Positions 14,538-23,375 of a stretch of 61,294 bases of DNA are shown one piece after another; positions within the stretch are counted from its first letter, which is position 1; each line of letters opens with the position of its first letter. The position numbers were made by a program, and so were the translations under genes. Origin of the DNA: JBBDWR01 sp040902745 (GTDB lineage Bacteria; Actinomycetota; UBA4738; HRBIN12). Under the pieces are notes generated by a model. It searched no databases and had not been told where the DNA came from. It worked only from the letters and a program-made list of their open reading frames with translations. The stretch spans positions 1 through 61,294 of the forward strand of contig JBBDWR010000026.1 of NCBI GenBank assembly GCA_040902745.1. The letters are read 5' to 3'.

Positions 14538-15823
14538 CAGGGCGCCTCCGTGACCACTGCTGCTCCTGCCCGCTCCGTGCCCTCCAGGTCGTCCAGCAGG
14601 TGCCCGAGCTTGTCTCGCTTCGTCCGCAGGTATTCGATGTTCTCCTCCGTAGGACTCGTCGCCAGCGGGAGCCGCTCGGAGATCGACAAGCCGTACCCCT
14701 CGAGCCCGGCACGCTTGGACGGGTTGTTGGTGAGCAGGCGCATCGACCGAACACCGAGGTCCGCGAGGATCTGCGCGCCGATCCCGTAATCGCGGGGGTC
14801 GGCCGGGAATCCCAGATCCTCGTTGGCCTGGACGGTGTCACGGCCCTCCTCCTGCAGCTGATACGCACGCAGCTTGTGTGTGAGGCCGATCGCTCGGCCC
14901 TCGTGCCCTCGCACGTAGAGCACGACGCCCCTGCCTTCGGCTCCGATCGCCGCGAACGCGCGATCGAGCTGCGCGCCACAATCGCACCGAAGGGACCCGA
15001 ATACGTCTCCGGTCAGGCACTCGGAGTGCACCCGAACGAGGACGTCGTCGCCATCATCGAGGTCGCCGAGCACCATCGCGATGTGCGTGCGCCCGTCGAT
15101 CGTGCTCTCGTAGGCGGTCGCACGGAAAGCTCCGTGAGCCGTCGGGATGTTCGCCTCGGCGACCGGCCGGACGAGCTTCTCCCGGGTCCGCCGGTACTCG
15201 ATCAGATCCGCGATCGAGATGATCTTCAGGTCGTGTTCTCGGGCGACCTGACGCAGTTCGGGCATCCGCGCCATCGAGCCGTCCGGGTGCAGCACCTCGC
15301 AGAGCACCGCGGCCGGGTACCTCCCCGCGAGGACCGCAAGATCCACGCCCGCCTCCGTGTGACCCGCTCGGACCAGCACCCCGCCTTCTCGGGCCATCAG
15401 CGGGAAGATGTGGCCCGGCATGTGGATGTCCTCGGGCCGCAGCTGCCCGTCGCAGATCGCATTGACGGTGGCGGCGCGGTCGAAGGCGCTCGTTCCCGTC
15501 GTCGTCACGCCACGAACGTCGATCGAGACCGCGAACGCGGTGCCGTGACTCTCGTTGTTCTTCGACACCATCAATGGGATCCGGAGCTCATCCAGGCGCT
15601 CGGCGGTGACGGGCATACAGACGATCCCTCGTCCGTGCGTCACCATGAAGTTGATCGCTTCGGGAGTCGCCCTATCGGCGGCCATGATGAAGTCGCCTTC
15701 GTTCTCCCGATCAGCGTCGTCGATGACGATCACCATCCTGCCCCTCTCGATGTCGGCGACCGCCTCTTCGATCGTCGAGAAGGTGGAGTCCTCGCGGACG
15801 CCCTCGCCCGTGTCTTCGGTCAT
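14537..15823 (-). CDS. ribBA: bifunctional 3,4-dihydroxy-2-butanone-4-phosphate synthase / GTP cyclohydrolase II
   Basis: Makes both starting compounds of riboflavin synthesis. In the 428-residue product residues 14-215 are the RibB part, with DDADRENEGDFIMAAD and HTEAGVDLAVLAG. Residues 220-415 are the RibA part, with VRVHSECLTGDVFGSLRCDCG carrying the three zinc-binding cysteines, RGHEGRAIGL, and the GTP-binding DLGFPADPRDYGIGAQIL. Both domains look intact. It overlaps ribE by 4 bp and ribH by 1 bp. Expression should follow the FMN riboswitch upstream of ribD. Confidence 0.97.
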   Translation of the reverse strand: MTEDTGEGVREDSTFSTIEEAVADIERGRMVIVIDDADRENEGDFIMAADRATPEAINFMVTHGRGIVCMPVTAERLDELRIPLMVSKNNESHGTAFAVSIDVRGVTTTGTSAFDRAATVNAICDGQLRPEDIHMPGHIFPLMAREGGVLVRAGHTEAGVDLAVLAGRYPAAVLCEVLHPDGSMARMPELRQVAREHDLKIISIADLIEYRRTREKLVRPVAEANIPTAHGAFRATAYESTIDGRTHIAMVLGDLDDGDDVLVRVHSECLTGDVFGSLRCDCGAQLDRAFAAIGAEGRGVVLYVRGHEGRAIGLTHKLRAYQLQEEGRDTVQANEDLGFPADPRDYGIGAQILADLGVRSMRLLTNNPSKRAGLEGYGLSISERLPLATSPTEENIEYLRTKRDKLGHLLDDLEGTERAGAAVVTEAP

Positions 15824-16416
15824 CGTGTTCCCTCCATCATCGTTGCTCCGACGAACCTCTCGACGTACTTGGCGACCACATCGACTTCGACGTTGACCGG
15901 CGTTCCGCCCCCTGCCGACCCGAAGGTCGTCACGGCGAGCGTGTGCGGGATCATCGCGACGGTGAACGTCTCTGCACCGAGCGCAGCCACCGTCAAGCTG
16001 ACCCCGTCGAGCGTGATCGAACCCTTCTCCACCACGTAGCGACGAAGTTCGGTTGGGATCGCGAACTCGACCTCGGCGCCGTCATCGGCTGAACGGACCT
16101 CGACCACCTCTCCGATGCCGTCGACGTGGCCCTGGACGAGATGTCCACCGAGGCGCGATACGAGCGTGACGGGACGTTCGAGGTTGACGCGCGCACCGGC
16201 GTCCAGCCGGCGCAGGCTCGTGCGCCGCGACGTTTCCTCGGAGACGTCGAACGATAGGCCTTCCTCAGCTCGCTCCACCACCGTCAGACAGGTCCCGTTG
16301 ACCGCGATCGAGTCGCCGATCTCCGCGTCGCTCGCGACCGTCCGGCAGGCGACGGCCAGCCGCTCCCCATCGAAGGACCGCACCGTCCCGAGTTCCTCAA
16401 CGATCCCGGTGAACAT
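15820..16416 (-). CDS. ribE: riboflavin synthase, alpha subunit type
   Basis: Last step of riboflavin synthesis, the dismutation of two lumazine molecules. The 198-residue product starts with the invariant MFTGIVEELG and shows two homologous lumazine-binding barrels: GDSIAVNGTCLTVV in the first and KGSITLDGVSLTV in the second, with GGHLVQGHVDG between. The ATG at 16416 is fixed by that N-terminus although the frame stays open upstream inside ribD. It overlaps ribD by 20 bp and ribBA by 4 bp, which suggests translational coupling. Confidence 0.96.
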   Translation of the reverse strand: MFTGIVEELGTVRSFDGERLAVACRTVASDAEIGDSIAVNGTCLTVVERAEEGLSFDVSEETSRRTSLRRLDAGARVNLERPVTLVSRLGGHLVQGHVDGIGEVVEVRSADDGAEVEFAIPTELRRYVVEKGSITLDGVSLTVAALGAETFTVAMIPHTLAVTTFGSAGGGTPVNVEVDVVAKYVERFVGATMMEGTR

Positions 16417-17500
16417 GGGCCTCCACCCTGAGGTCATCGCCGATCGGCTCCACTGCGTCGAAACGCAGATCGAGCGCATCCGCGATCGATGCCACTCCAT
16501 CGCCGCCGAGCACCCCTGCAGCGTCGGCTCCGCCCAGGAGCTTCGGCGCCAGATACAGGACGACGTCGTCCACGAGTCCCTCTCGAACGAAGCCCCACGC
16601 GAGCGCCGGCCCCCCCTCCAGCAACAAGCCTTGGACGTCACGCTTACCGAGCACGTCGAGCAGCTGCGAGAGATCGACGACCCCCCTCGGGTCCTCGTCG
16701 AGGACGAGAACCTCGGCGCCCGCCGCTCGCCACTCGTCGCGGCGATCGCCCGGCGAGAGTTCGGTGGTTGCGACGAGCGTCTCCGCCTCATCGTCGAACA
16801 GCCCACCGGTCGCCGGAGCGCGCCCCGCGGCATCGACGAGCACGCGCAGGGGAGGTCGCGCTCGTGAGCGCTCGAGCCGGACGGTCAACGAGGGATCGTC
16901 GGCGAGGGCCGTTCCCGCCCCCACCGCCACGGCGTCCGCCCATGCGCGGAGCACGTGTGCATCGCGCCGCGCGGCCTCGCCGGTGATCCAGCGCGAGGAC
17001 CCATCGCGTGCGGCGACCTTGCCGTCGAGGGTACTCGCCACCTTCCAACACACGCGCGGACGGCCGGTACGGGTGTGGTGGAAGTACGCCGAATTCAGCC
17101 TGTCCGCCTCGACGCGCTTCGGACCCATCTCCACCTGGATCCCCGCCTCGCGCAACCGCGCCGCTCCGCGGCCGTCGACCAGTGGGTTGGGATCGAGGGA
17201 TGCATAGACCACTCGCGCGATCCCCGCGCCGATCAGAGCCTCCGTACACGGCGGCGTGCGGCCGTGGTGGTCGCACGGCTCCATCGTGCACACGATCGTG
17301 GCGCCGCGGCTCTGTTCGCCCGCGTCCTCGAGGGCGACCACCTCCGCGTGGGGAGCGCCGGGACCGTCGTGCCAGCCTTCGCCTACGATCCGGTCCTCGT
17401 GGACCACGACGGCGCCGACCATCGGATTGGGAGACGTGCGCCCCCACCCTCGCTCCGCGAGGACGAGCGCCCGGGCCATCGGTCTTGCCCACTGCTCCAC
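16397..17500 (-). CDS. ribD: bifunctional diaminohydroxyphosphoribosylaminopyrimidine deaminase / reductase
   Basis: Second and third steps of riboflavin synthesis. The N-terminal zinc deaminase has PHAEVVAL and TMEPCDHHGRTPPC with the Cys and His zinc ligands. The C-terminal reductase begins near VCWKVASTLDGKVAARDG and continues with LLLEGGPALAWGF. The start is taken as GTG at 17500 because GGAGGG (17508-17513) lies 7 nt before it; an ATG at 17515 overlaps that ribosome-binding site and has none of its own. This gives 367 residues and the usual N-terminus EQWARPMARAL. First gene of the rib operon, about 100 nt after an FMN riboswitch. Confidence 0.95.
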   Translation of the reverse strand: MEQWARPMARALVLAERGWGRTSPNPMVGAVVVHEDRIVGEGWHDGPGAPHAEVVALEDAGEQSRGATIVCTMEPCDHHGRTPPCTEALIGAGIARVVYASLDPNPLVDGRGAARLREAGIQVEMGPKRVEADRLNSAYFHHTRTGRPRVCWKVASTLDGKVAARDGSSRWITGEAARRDAHVLRAWADAVAVGAGTALADDPSLTVRLERSRARPPLRVLVDAAGRAPATGGLFDDEAETLVATTELSPGDRRDEWRAAGAEVLVLDEDPRGVVDLSQLLDVLGKRDVQGLLLEGGPALAWGFVREGLVDDVVLYLAPKLLGGADAAGVLGGDGVASIADALDLRFDAVEPIGDDLRVEAHVHRDR

Positions 17501-17599
17501 CGCGATACCCTCCATACATCCACGCACGCACACAGAACTTCCGAGGCATGGATGCGCGAAGCAGGAGTAACGCCCGCGCAGGCGCGGACATCGGCTCCG

Positions 17600-17721
17600 T
17601 CTTCTCCCATCCCGACTTTCACGGTCGGTCCCGGAATCTCACCGGGTCAACCCTCCACTGGCTGTGCGAGGGGTCGCGGACTCTACCGCCGGTGGGGAAT
17701 CTCACCCCGCCCCGAAGACGT
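17600..17721 (-). promoter_or_regulatory. FMN riboswitch (RFN element)
   Basis: On the minus strand the conserved RFN blocks appear in order: GGGGCGGGGTGAGATTCCCC, ACCGGCGGTAGAGTCCGCGA, then CCGGTGAGATTCCGGGACCG and ACCGTGAAAGTCGGGATGGG. The element senses FMN and switches off the downstream rib genes. A CCGCGC/GCGCGG hairpin lies just after it, and no clear U-run terminator was found, so control may act on translation of ribD. Confidence 0.95.
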
Positions 17722-17734
17722 GCTTATCCCGGCC

Positions 17735-17740
17735 AGTATA
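17735..17740 (-). promoter_or_regulatory. -10 box of the riboflavin operon
   Basis: TATACT on the minus strand lies about 14 bp upstream of the riboswitch, so transcription would begin at its first stem. The -35 is weak (GTGAAC at about 18 bp). Confidence 0.5.
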
Positions 17741-17823
17741 CGACCCACCCCCCGGCAGGTTCACCTCGGTCCCGCGCGCGGCGTTGACCCGGGCCACAGG
17801 CAGGGCGCAGAGTCGGAGTCGGC

Positions 17824-18903
17824 ATGAGCGAGCGGTCGCAGATCTCTCTGGAGGAACTACAACTCGCGGCGCGCAACCACGGGATGGCGTTGGAGGCCCT
17901 GCGATACGACCTGACACCGGTCGGACTTCACTACCTGCTGATCCACTACGACATCCCGGCGGTCGACCCGTCCACGTGGCGTCTGCAGTTCGGCGGTACC
18001 GTCGCGCAGCCGAGCTCATTCTCCCTGGAGGATCTGTCGGCCCTCCCCCGCGCGAGCATCCCCGTCACGATGGAATGTGCGGGCAACGGCCGCGCCCTGC
18101 TGGAGCCGCGGCCCGTGAGCCAGCCGTGGCTGCTCGAGGCGGTCGGGACGGCCGAGTGGGCGGGAACACCGCTGGTGGCCCTGCTCGATCGGGTCGGGGT
18201 CGATCCGGACACCGTCGAGCTCGTGTTCACGGGTCTGGATCGCGGCGTCGAGGGCGGCGAGGAGCAGACGTACGCGCGCAGCCTGCCGTTGGCCGAGTGC
18301 CGACGCGAGGAGGTCCTGCTGGCCGACGAGATCAACGGCGCGCCTTTGCCTCCCCAGCACGGTGCGCCCCTGCGTCTCCTCGTCCCCGGCTGGTACGGGA
18401 TGACGAGCGTGAAGTGGCTCGGTCGGATCGACGCAGTCTCCGAGCAATTCCGCGGCTATCAGAACGAGCGCGGGTACCGGTTCCGTCGAGACGATGACGA
18501 TCCGGGCGAACCGGTCACCCGGATCGTTCCACGGGCGTTGATCGAACCACCGGGGATCCCCGAATTCATGACCCGCGCGAGACTGCTCCCGCCCGGGCGG
18601 ACAGTACTGCGCGGGCGGGCGTGGTCAGGGCGTGCACCGATCGAACGCGTGGAAGTCAGCGTGGACGACGGGCACGAGTGGCGGCCTGCAACGGTCGGGG
18701 CCGCGCCCTCTCCGTGGGCGTGGCACTCGTGGCGCTTCGCGTGGGACGCACCGGAGGGCGACCACCTGCTCCAGGTTCGGGCGACAGACGCGCTCGGGAC
18801 CAAGCAACCGGACCAACCCGGATGGAACGTGGGCGGCTACTCCAACAACGCACCGCATCGGGTCCCGGTGACGGTGCGTGCGGGGGTGCTGGTGGGGGCG
18901 TGA
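17824..18903 (+). CDS. sulfite oxidase-family molybdopterin oxidoreductase
   Basis: The 359-residue protein matches the molybdenum-cofactor sulfite oxidase family. Residues 40-215 hold the Mo-binding domain, with PVTMECAGNGR providing the expected metal-ligating Cys85, followed by HGAPLRLLVPGWYGMTSVKW. Residues 235-355 match the Ig-like dimerisation domain (ARLLPPGRTVLRGRAWSG to WNVGGYSNNAPHRVPV). There is no heme domain and no Sec or Tat signal peptide, so it is predicted to be cytoplasmic and to need another electron acceptor. Family members oxidise sulfite or reduce other oxo-compounds, so the substrate is open. It is divergent from the rib operon and ends 1 bp from the convergent receiver-GGDEF gene. 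No molybdenum-cofactor or electron-partner genes are nearby. Confidence 0.85.
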   Translation: MSERSQISLEELQLAARNHGMALEALRYDLTPVGLHYLLIHYDIPAVDPSTWRLQFGGTVAQPSSFSLEDLSALPRASIPVTMECAGNGRALLEPRPVSQPWLLEAVGTAEWAGTPLVALLDRVGVDPDTVELVFTGLDRGVEGGEEQTYARSLPLAECRREEVLLADEINGAPLPPQHGAPLRLLVPGWYGMTSVKWLGRIDAVSEQFRGYQNERGYRFRRDDDDPGEPVTRIVPRALIEPPGIPEFMTRARLLPPGRTVLRGRAWSGRAPIERVEVSVDDGHEWRPATVGAAPSPWAWHSWRFAWDAPEGDHLLQVRATDALGTKQPDQPGWNVGGYSNNAPHRVPVTVRAGVLVGA

Positions 18904-18904
18904 T

Positions 18905-19837
18905 CTACTCGGGCGTGCGGCGGTCGACCGCGTAGGACGAGCCGGCGTCGCGTTTCGCGAACTGCTTCATCTCCGTCGCGACGGCGACTGCGTTCGCGAA
19001 GTGCTCGAAGGCCCGCTTCGCCGTGGTGGCGACCCCCACGGAGATCGCAACCAAAGGGATCTCCTGCAGCACGCCCTTGCGGTCCTCCATCTTCACGAAG
19101 CCACGCTCGAGATCCTCGGGCTCGTAGAACTCGGCTCGGTGTTCGTCGAAGCGGACACAGATCCGCTTGGCGACGTCCTCCGCGACCTCCGGCGGACTCA
19201 CGGCCACGAAGTCGTCTCCCCCGACGTGGCCGACGAAGCCCTCGGGTCCGGAGAACTCCGCCACGGCATCCTGGATGATGCGGGCCGTGGTCTGGATCAG
19301 GCGGTCGCCCCGGACGAAACCCTTCTGGTCGTTGTAGGCCTTGAAGTTGTCGAGGTCGCAATAGAGCACTGCGAATGGGGTGTCGTTGGACACCATCCGC
19401 TCGATCTCCTCCTGGATCCGGATGTTGCCAGGCAGCCCGGTGAGTGGCGAGAGGTTGCGCATCTCCTTCGCGCGGCGCAGGGTCCCCTTGACGCGCGCGA
19501 GCAACTCGATCGGATCGAACGGCTTGATGATGTAGTCGTCGGCTCCGGCGGTGAGTCCCAGCACCTTGTCCGTCGACAACGCCTTCGCTGTGAGCATGAT
19601 GATGCTCGTGTTCGCCGTCTTCGGGTTCTTCCGCAGTCGCTGCGCCACCTCGAAACCATCTATGCGAGGCATCATGACGTCGAGCAGTACGAGGTCGGGG
19701 TGCAGTTCGTCCGCCTTCGACAACGCCTCTTCACCGTCGCCGGCCACCGAGACGTCATAGCCCGCGGATCGAAGGTTGACCTCGACGAACCGTGCGATAT
19801 CCGGGTCGTCGTCTACGACGAGGATCGTTTCCGGCAC
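18905..19837 (-). CDS. response regulator with GGDEF domain
   Basis: The 310-residue protein has an N-terminal receiver domain (residues 4-120) with the acidic pair Asp10-Asp11, phosphoacceptor Asp53 in LLDVMMPRIDG and the Lys of YIIKPFD. A GGDEF domain follows (about 140-305) with CDLDNFKAYND and the signature loop written GGDDF rather than GGDEF. The RxxD inhibitory site before the loop is not present. It may make c-di-GMP under control of a partner kinase, but the altered signature leaves activity uncertain. It starts with GTG overlapping the rpe stop by 1 bp. No histidine kinase gene is adjacent. Possible downstream link: PilB in this window has c-di-GMP-binding-type N-terminal repeats. 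Confidence 0.88.
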   Translation of the reverse strand: MPETILVVDDDPDIARFVEVNLRSAGYDVSVAGDGEEALSKADELHPDLVLLDVMMPRIDGFEVAQRLRKNPKTANTSIIMLTAKALSTDKVLGLTAGADDYIIKPFDPIELLARVKGTLRRAKEMRNLSPLTGLPGNIRIQEEIERMVSNDTPFAVLYCDLDNFKAYNDQKGFVRGDRLIQTTARIIQDAVAEFSGPEGFVGHVGGDDFVAVSPPEVAEDVAKRICVRFDEHRAEFYEPEDLERGFVKMEDRKGVLQEIPLVAISVGVATTAKRAFEHFANAVAVATEMKQFAKRDAGSSYAVDRRTPE

Positions 19838-20511
19838 TAGGCCGCTCCCTTCGCGATCTCTGCGAGCCGCCGGGCGGCGTCCGCGATGTCCGGCTGACCG
19901 AACAAACCCGACGCGGCGATCAGCACATTCGCCCCCGCGTCGACCGCCCGCTCAGCGTTCTCGACTTCGACGCCCCCGTCGATCTCCAGATCTACCTCGA
20001 GCCCTTGCCGGTCGATCTCTTCACGAACGGCTTGCAGGCGCGGGTAGACCTCCTCGTTGAGGGTCTGCCCCGACCACCCGGGCCGGATACTCATCAACAT
20101 CAGGTCGTCGATCGACTCGAGGTAGGGAAAGATCTCCGCCACGGGGGTCTCCAGGTTGAGTGTGAGTCCGACGCCGAGCGATGCTCCGCGGGCCTTCGCG
20201 ATCGCAGGCCCCGGATCGCCGACCGCCTCGACGTGGAAAGAGACCATGTCGAGGCCAGCCTCCCGCAGCTCGTCGAAGAAGCTCTCTGGAGCGTCGACCA
20301 TCAGGTGTCCATGCAGCACGCGCTCGGTCACGGGGCGCAGCGACTTCACCACGACCGCTCCGAGGGCAATCGGCGGCACGAAATGCCCGTCCATGATGTC
20401 CACGTGGATAACCTCGGCGTGCTCCTCGACGAGCTTGACCTGCTCGCCCAGGCGCGCCAGGTCGGCTCCGAGGATCGACGCGGAGAGCTTTCCGGGAATG
20501 CGCACGGACAC
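19837..20511 (-). CDS. rpe: ribulose-phosphate 3-epimerase
   Basis: Interconverts ribulose 5-phosphate and xylulose 5-phosphate in the pentose phosphate pathway. The product, 222-224 residues, has SASILGADLARL, the metal-binding HVDIMDGHFVPP, GHLMVDAPE, SIRPGWSGQ and DLEIDGGV, all family signatures. Two GTG codons (20511 and 20505) could start it; either gives the normal N-terminus. It follows rsmB by about 45 bp. The epimerase supplies ribulose 5-phosphate, the substrate of RibB in the neighbouring rib operon, and this rsmB-rpe-rib order is common in Actinobacteria. Confidence 0.95.
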   Translation of the reverse strand: MSVRIPGKLSASILGADLARLGEQVKLVEEHAEVIHVDIMDGHFVPPIALGAVVVKSLRPVTERVLHGHLMVDAPESFFDELREAGLDMVSFHVEAVGDPGPAIAKARGASLGVGLTLNLETPVAEIFPYLESIDDLMLMSIRPGWSGQTLNEEVYPRLQAVREEIDRQGLEVDLEIDGGVEVENAERAVDAGANVLIAASGLFGQPDIADAARRLAEIAKGAA

Positions 20512-20557
20512 AATCCTACCGGGGCGACCCCCGCCGAACCGGACTTCCTCTCCCGCC

Positions 20558-21868
20558 CTACGCCTTCCCGCCCGAGGCACCTGGGACCTCCCCCTTGCGG
20601 AAGGCGGCGAGGAACATCCCGTCCGTGCCGTCCCTATGGGGCCACAGCCGTATCCGGGCCGAGGGTCCGTCGGGTCCCTCGATCGCCTGGGGTTGCAGCT
20701 CCGGATGTCTGCGAGCCAGGGCGTCGCACACGGCGTCGGTCTCGGCGCGCGGGAACGTGCACACCGAGTACAACAACATCCCCCCCGGCTTGAGCAGGTC
20801 GGCCGCCGCCCCCGCGATCTCCACCTGCAGCCGCGCGAGCTGCGACAGGCGAGCCCGGTCCGGACGCCACAACAGTTCCGGCCGTCGACGCGCAGACCCG
20901 ATCCCCGAGCACGGCGCGTCCACGAGCACCCGGTCGAATCGCCCCGGCCGCAGCGCCGGATGGCGCGCGTCCTGCGCGAGCACCGCCCCGGGCAGCTGCA
21001 GCCGATCGAGCCCCGTTCGAACGAGTCGGGCCCGCTTCGGCGCGGCGTCGGCGGCCACGAGCGCGCCCTCGATACCGACCGCGCAGGCGATCGCACCGGC
21101 CTTGCCTCCGGGACCGGCACACAGGTCGAGCACGCGTTCGCCGGGCTGTGCGCCGAGCGCCGTGGCGACGAACGCCGAAGCCTGGTCCTGCACCGCGAAC
21201 CACCCCTGGGCGTACCCGGGGAGACGCTCCACCACTGCGCCCTCGACGAGCACGCAGTCGGACGCGATCGATCCGCGCCTCGGCTCCAGTCCCGAGTCGC
21301 GGAACGCTCGTTCGAGCTCGTCGGGCGACTGCGCGCAGGCGTTCGCCCGAACGCACAGCGGGGGGCGTTGCGCGAACGCCGCCGCAGCCTCCTCCGTCTC
21401 GTCGCCCAGGAGCAGTCGCAGCTCGCGCACGGCCCACGTCGACATGCCCGTGCGCACGCCGATCGCGTCGTCGCCGGGCCCGGACGGGAGGGCGGGGCGA
21501 TCGGCCGACACCTTGCGAAGTACGGCGTTGACGAACCCGCGCTCGCGTCCTTCGGCCAACTCGACCGTCTCGGACACTGCGGCGTGTGCCGGTATCCGCA
21601 TGTCGAGGATCTGGTAGGCGCCGAGTCGCAGCAGCGCCCGAGCGTGCGGCGTCATCCGGTCGACCGGGCGATCGGAGAACCGGCCGATCGCGTCGTCGAG
21701 CCGACGCAAGCGTCGCAGGGTTCCGTAGGTGAGTTCGGTCACGAGGTCTCGATCCCGCGCGTCCAGGTTTGCGCGGCGTAGCGCCGCGGGGAGCACCAGG
21801 CTGGAGTAGGCACCCTCCTCGGCGACCCGGAAGATCACGTCGAGGGCGACCTCTCGAGCCCCGCTCAT
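20558..21868 (-). CDS. rsmB: 16S rRNA m5C967 methyltransferase
   Basis: SAM-dependent methyltransferase of the RsmB/Sun family, 436 residues. Residues 1-130 form the NusB-like RNA-binding domain (SGAREVALDVIFRV to RGFVNAVLRKV). The Rossmann core follows, with the SAM motif VLDLCAGPGGKAGAIA, motif IV VLVDAPCSGIGS and motif VI LLYSVCTFPRAE, which supplies the catalytic cysteine. The ATG overlaps the def-fmt stop as ATGA, so the genes are translationally coupled. The order priA-fmt-rsmB-rpe is a conserved actinobacterial cluster. Confidence 0.95.
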   Translation of the reverse strand: MSGAREVALDVIFRVAEEGAYSSLVLPAALRRANLDARDRDLVTELTYGTLRRLRRLDDAIGRFSDRPVDRMTPHARALLRLGAYQILDMRIPAHAAVSETVELAEGRERGFVNAVLRKVSADRPALPSGPGDDAIGVRTGMSTWAVRELRLLLGDETEEAAAAFAQRPPLCVRANACAQSPDELERAFRDSGLEPRRGSIASDCVLVEGAVVERLPGYAQGWFAVQDQASAFVATALGAQPGERVLDLCAGPGGKAGAIACAVGIEGALVAADAAPKRARLVRTGLDRLQLPGAVLAQDARHPALRPGRFDRVLVDAPCSGIGSARRRPELLWRPDRARLSQLARLQVEIAGAAADLLKPGGMLLYSVCTFPRAETDAVCDALARRHPELQPQAIEGPDGPSARIRLWPHRDGTDGMFLAAFRKGEVPGASGGKA

Positions 21869-23367
21869 CCCAGCCGCTCGTCCCTCGCCGGTCGCGCGCC
21901 GCGAGCGAACGCCCGGCCCTGCATGCGCTTGCGACCCTCGGGGGCGATCTCCTCCAATCGGAGGGCCCCACGTCCCGCCGCCACGACGAACTCCTCCGAA
22001 TCCACGACCGTTCCCGGCTCCCCGTGTGCGTCCACGGCGGACGCGCGGAGCACCTTCAACCCGCGACCGCGGAACGTCGTCGTCGCTCCGGGTGTGGGAG
22101 CGAGCGCTCGAACACGGTTCACGAGCTCGGCCGCCGGCCGGCCCCAGTCCAACACACGATCCTTCGAGCCGAGCTTCGGTGCCCGGGTCGCGGCGCCGAC
22201 GTCCTGGGCCATGGGTCGCAGGTCGCCGGCCGCGAGCCCGTCGAGCGTTTCGACCAGCAGGTCCGCACCGATCCGGGCGAGCCGATCTCCGAGCGAACCC
22301 GCATCGTCGTCGGGACGGATAGCCTCCACCCGGCGGTCGAACACGGGTCCCGTATCGAGTCCGTCGTCGAGCAGCATCGTCGTCACACCCGTCCGTGCGA
22401 GTCCCTCGAGGAGCGCGTGCTGTACCGGAGTGGCGCCGCGGAAGGCCGGCAGCAACGAGAAATGCAGGTTGACCGCGCCCATCGGCGCCAGATTCAGCAC
22501 GTCAGATGGGAGCAGCTCTCCGTACGCGACCACCACGAGCACGTCCGGCGCGGCGTCGCGCACCGTCCGCGTAACCGCCGATGTATCGGCGCGCTCGGTC
22601 TCGGACACCGAGAGCCCTGCGGCGCGCGCTGCGTCCGAGACGGGCGTCGTGCGAAGCAGGGATCCGCGACCTGCCGGACGCGGCGCGGCGGTCAGCACCC
22701 CGACGATCTTGTGCGAGGAACGGCGCAGCGCCTCAAGGGACGGCACGGACCAGCGATCGTTCCCGAAGAAGGCCACGCGAAGGCCGGAGGCGTTCACCGC
22801 GCGGAGGATACCGCCGCCGGACGCGGCAGCCGGCGCGGCACCCACCGACTCAGCCCCGGCGTGCTCCTGCATCGCTCGCCGGAGCTCGATCTGACGGAGT
22901 TGACGCAGGACCTCCTTGCGGCCATCTTCGTCGAGTCGATCCAGATAGAGCGTGCCGTCGAGATGGTCTGTTTCGTGCTGGAAGATCCGCGCGAGGAGTC
23001 CTTCGCCGACCAGTTCCACGTCCCGACCCTTGAGGTCCTGTCCTCGGATGCCCGCATGGGCCGCGCGCACGGTCGGATGGAAAGGCCCCGGGATCGACAG
23101 GCAACCCTCGTCGCGCGTGATCTCTCCCGAAAGATCGAACAGTTCGACGTTCGCGAGGAACCCGCGATGGTCTTCCCCGTCGTCGAAGACGAAGAACCGA
23201 CTCGACAACCCAACCTGGGTCGCAGCCAGACCGACGCCCGGCGCGTCGTACATCGTCTCGAACAGGTCGTCGGCCAGCCGCCGCAGGGAACGGTCGAACC
23301 GCTCGACGCGTCGCGTCGGCTCCCGGAGCACCGGGTCCCCCAGGATTCGGATCGGAAGGATCGACAT
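21865..23367 (-). CDS. def-fmt: peptide deformylase fused to methionyl-tRNA formyltransferase
   Basis: A single 500-residue frame contains both enzymes of the formylation cycle. Residues 1-165 are peptide deformylase with all three motifs: GVGLAATQ, EGCLS and the metal-binding HETDH. After an Ala/Gly-rich linker (about 170-195) residues 197-500 are methionyl-tRNA formyltransferase, with LRVAFFGNDRWSVPSLEAL, the catalytic NLHFSLLPAFRGATPVQHAL and LDDGLDTGPV. A C-terminal OB-fold-like part follows (WGRPAAELVNRVRAL). Formyltransferase adds formyl to Met-tRNAi, and deformylase removes it from finished N-termini. They are usually separate neighbouring genes. An internal GTG near the linker (AVNASGLRV) could also yield free Fmt. 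Follows priA, overlaps rsmB by 4 bp. Confidence 0.93.
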   Translation of the reverse strand: MSILPIRILGDPVLREPTRRVERFDRSLRRLADDLFETMYDAPGVGLAATQVGLSSRFFVFDDGEDHRGFLANVELFDLSGEITRDEGCLSIPGPFHPTVRAAHAGIRGQDLKGRDVELVGEGLLARIFQHETDHLDGTLYLDRLDEDGRKEVLRQLRQIELRRAMQEHAGAESVGAAPAAASGGGILRAVNASGLRVAFFGNDRWSVPSLEALRRSSHKIVGVLTAAPRPAGRGSLLRTTPVSDAARAAGLSVSETERADTSAVTRTVRDAAPDVLVVVAYGELLPSDVLNLAPMGAVNLHFSLLPAFRGATPVQHALLEGLARTGVTTMLLDDGLDTGPVFDRRVEAIRPDDDAGSLGDRLARIGADLLVETLDGLAAGDLRPMAQDVGAATRAPKLGSKDRVLDWGRPAAELVNRVRALAPTPGATTTFRGRGLKVLRASAVDAHGEPGTVVDSEEFVVAAGRGALRLEEIAPEGRKRMQGRAFARGARPARDERLG

Positions 23368-23375
23368 GGATTCCT

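Noticed and set aside
17100..17500. ATG at 17515 and a further upstream GTG as ribD starts
   Set aside because: The GGAGGG ribosome-binding site lies inside that extension and is correctly spaced only for the GTG at 17500.
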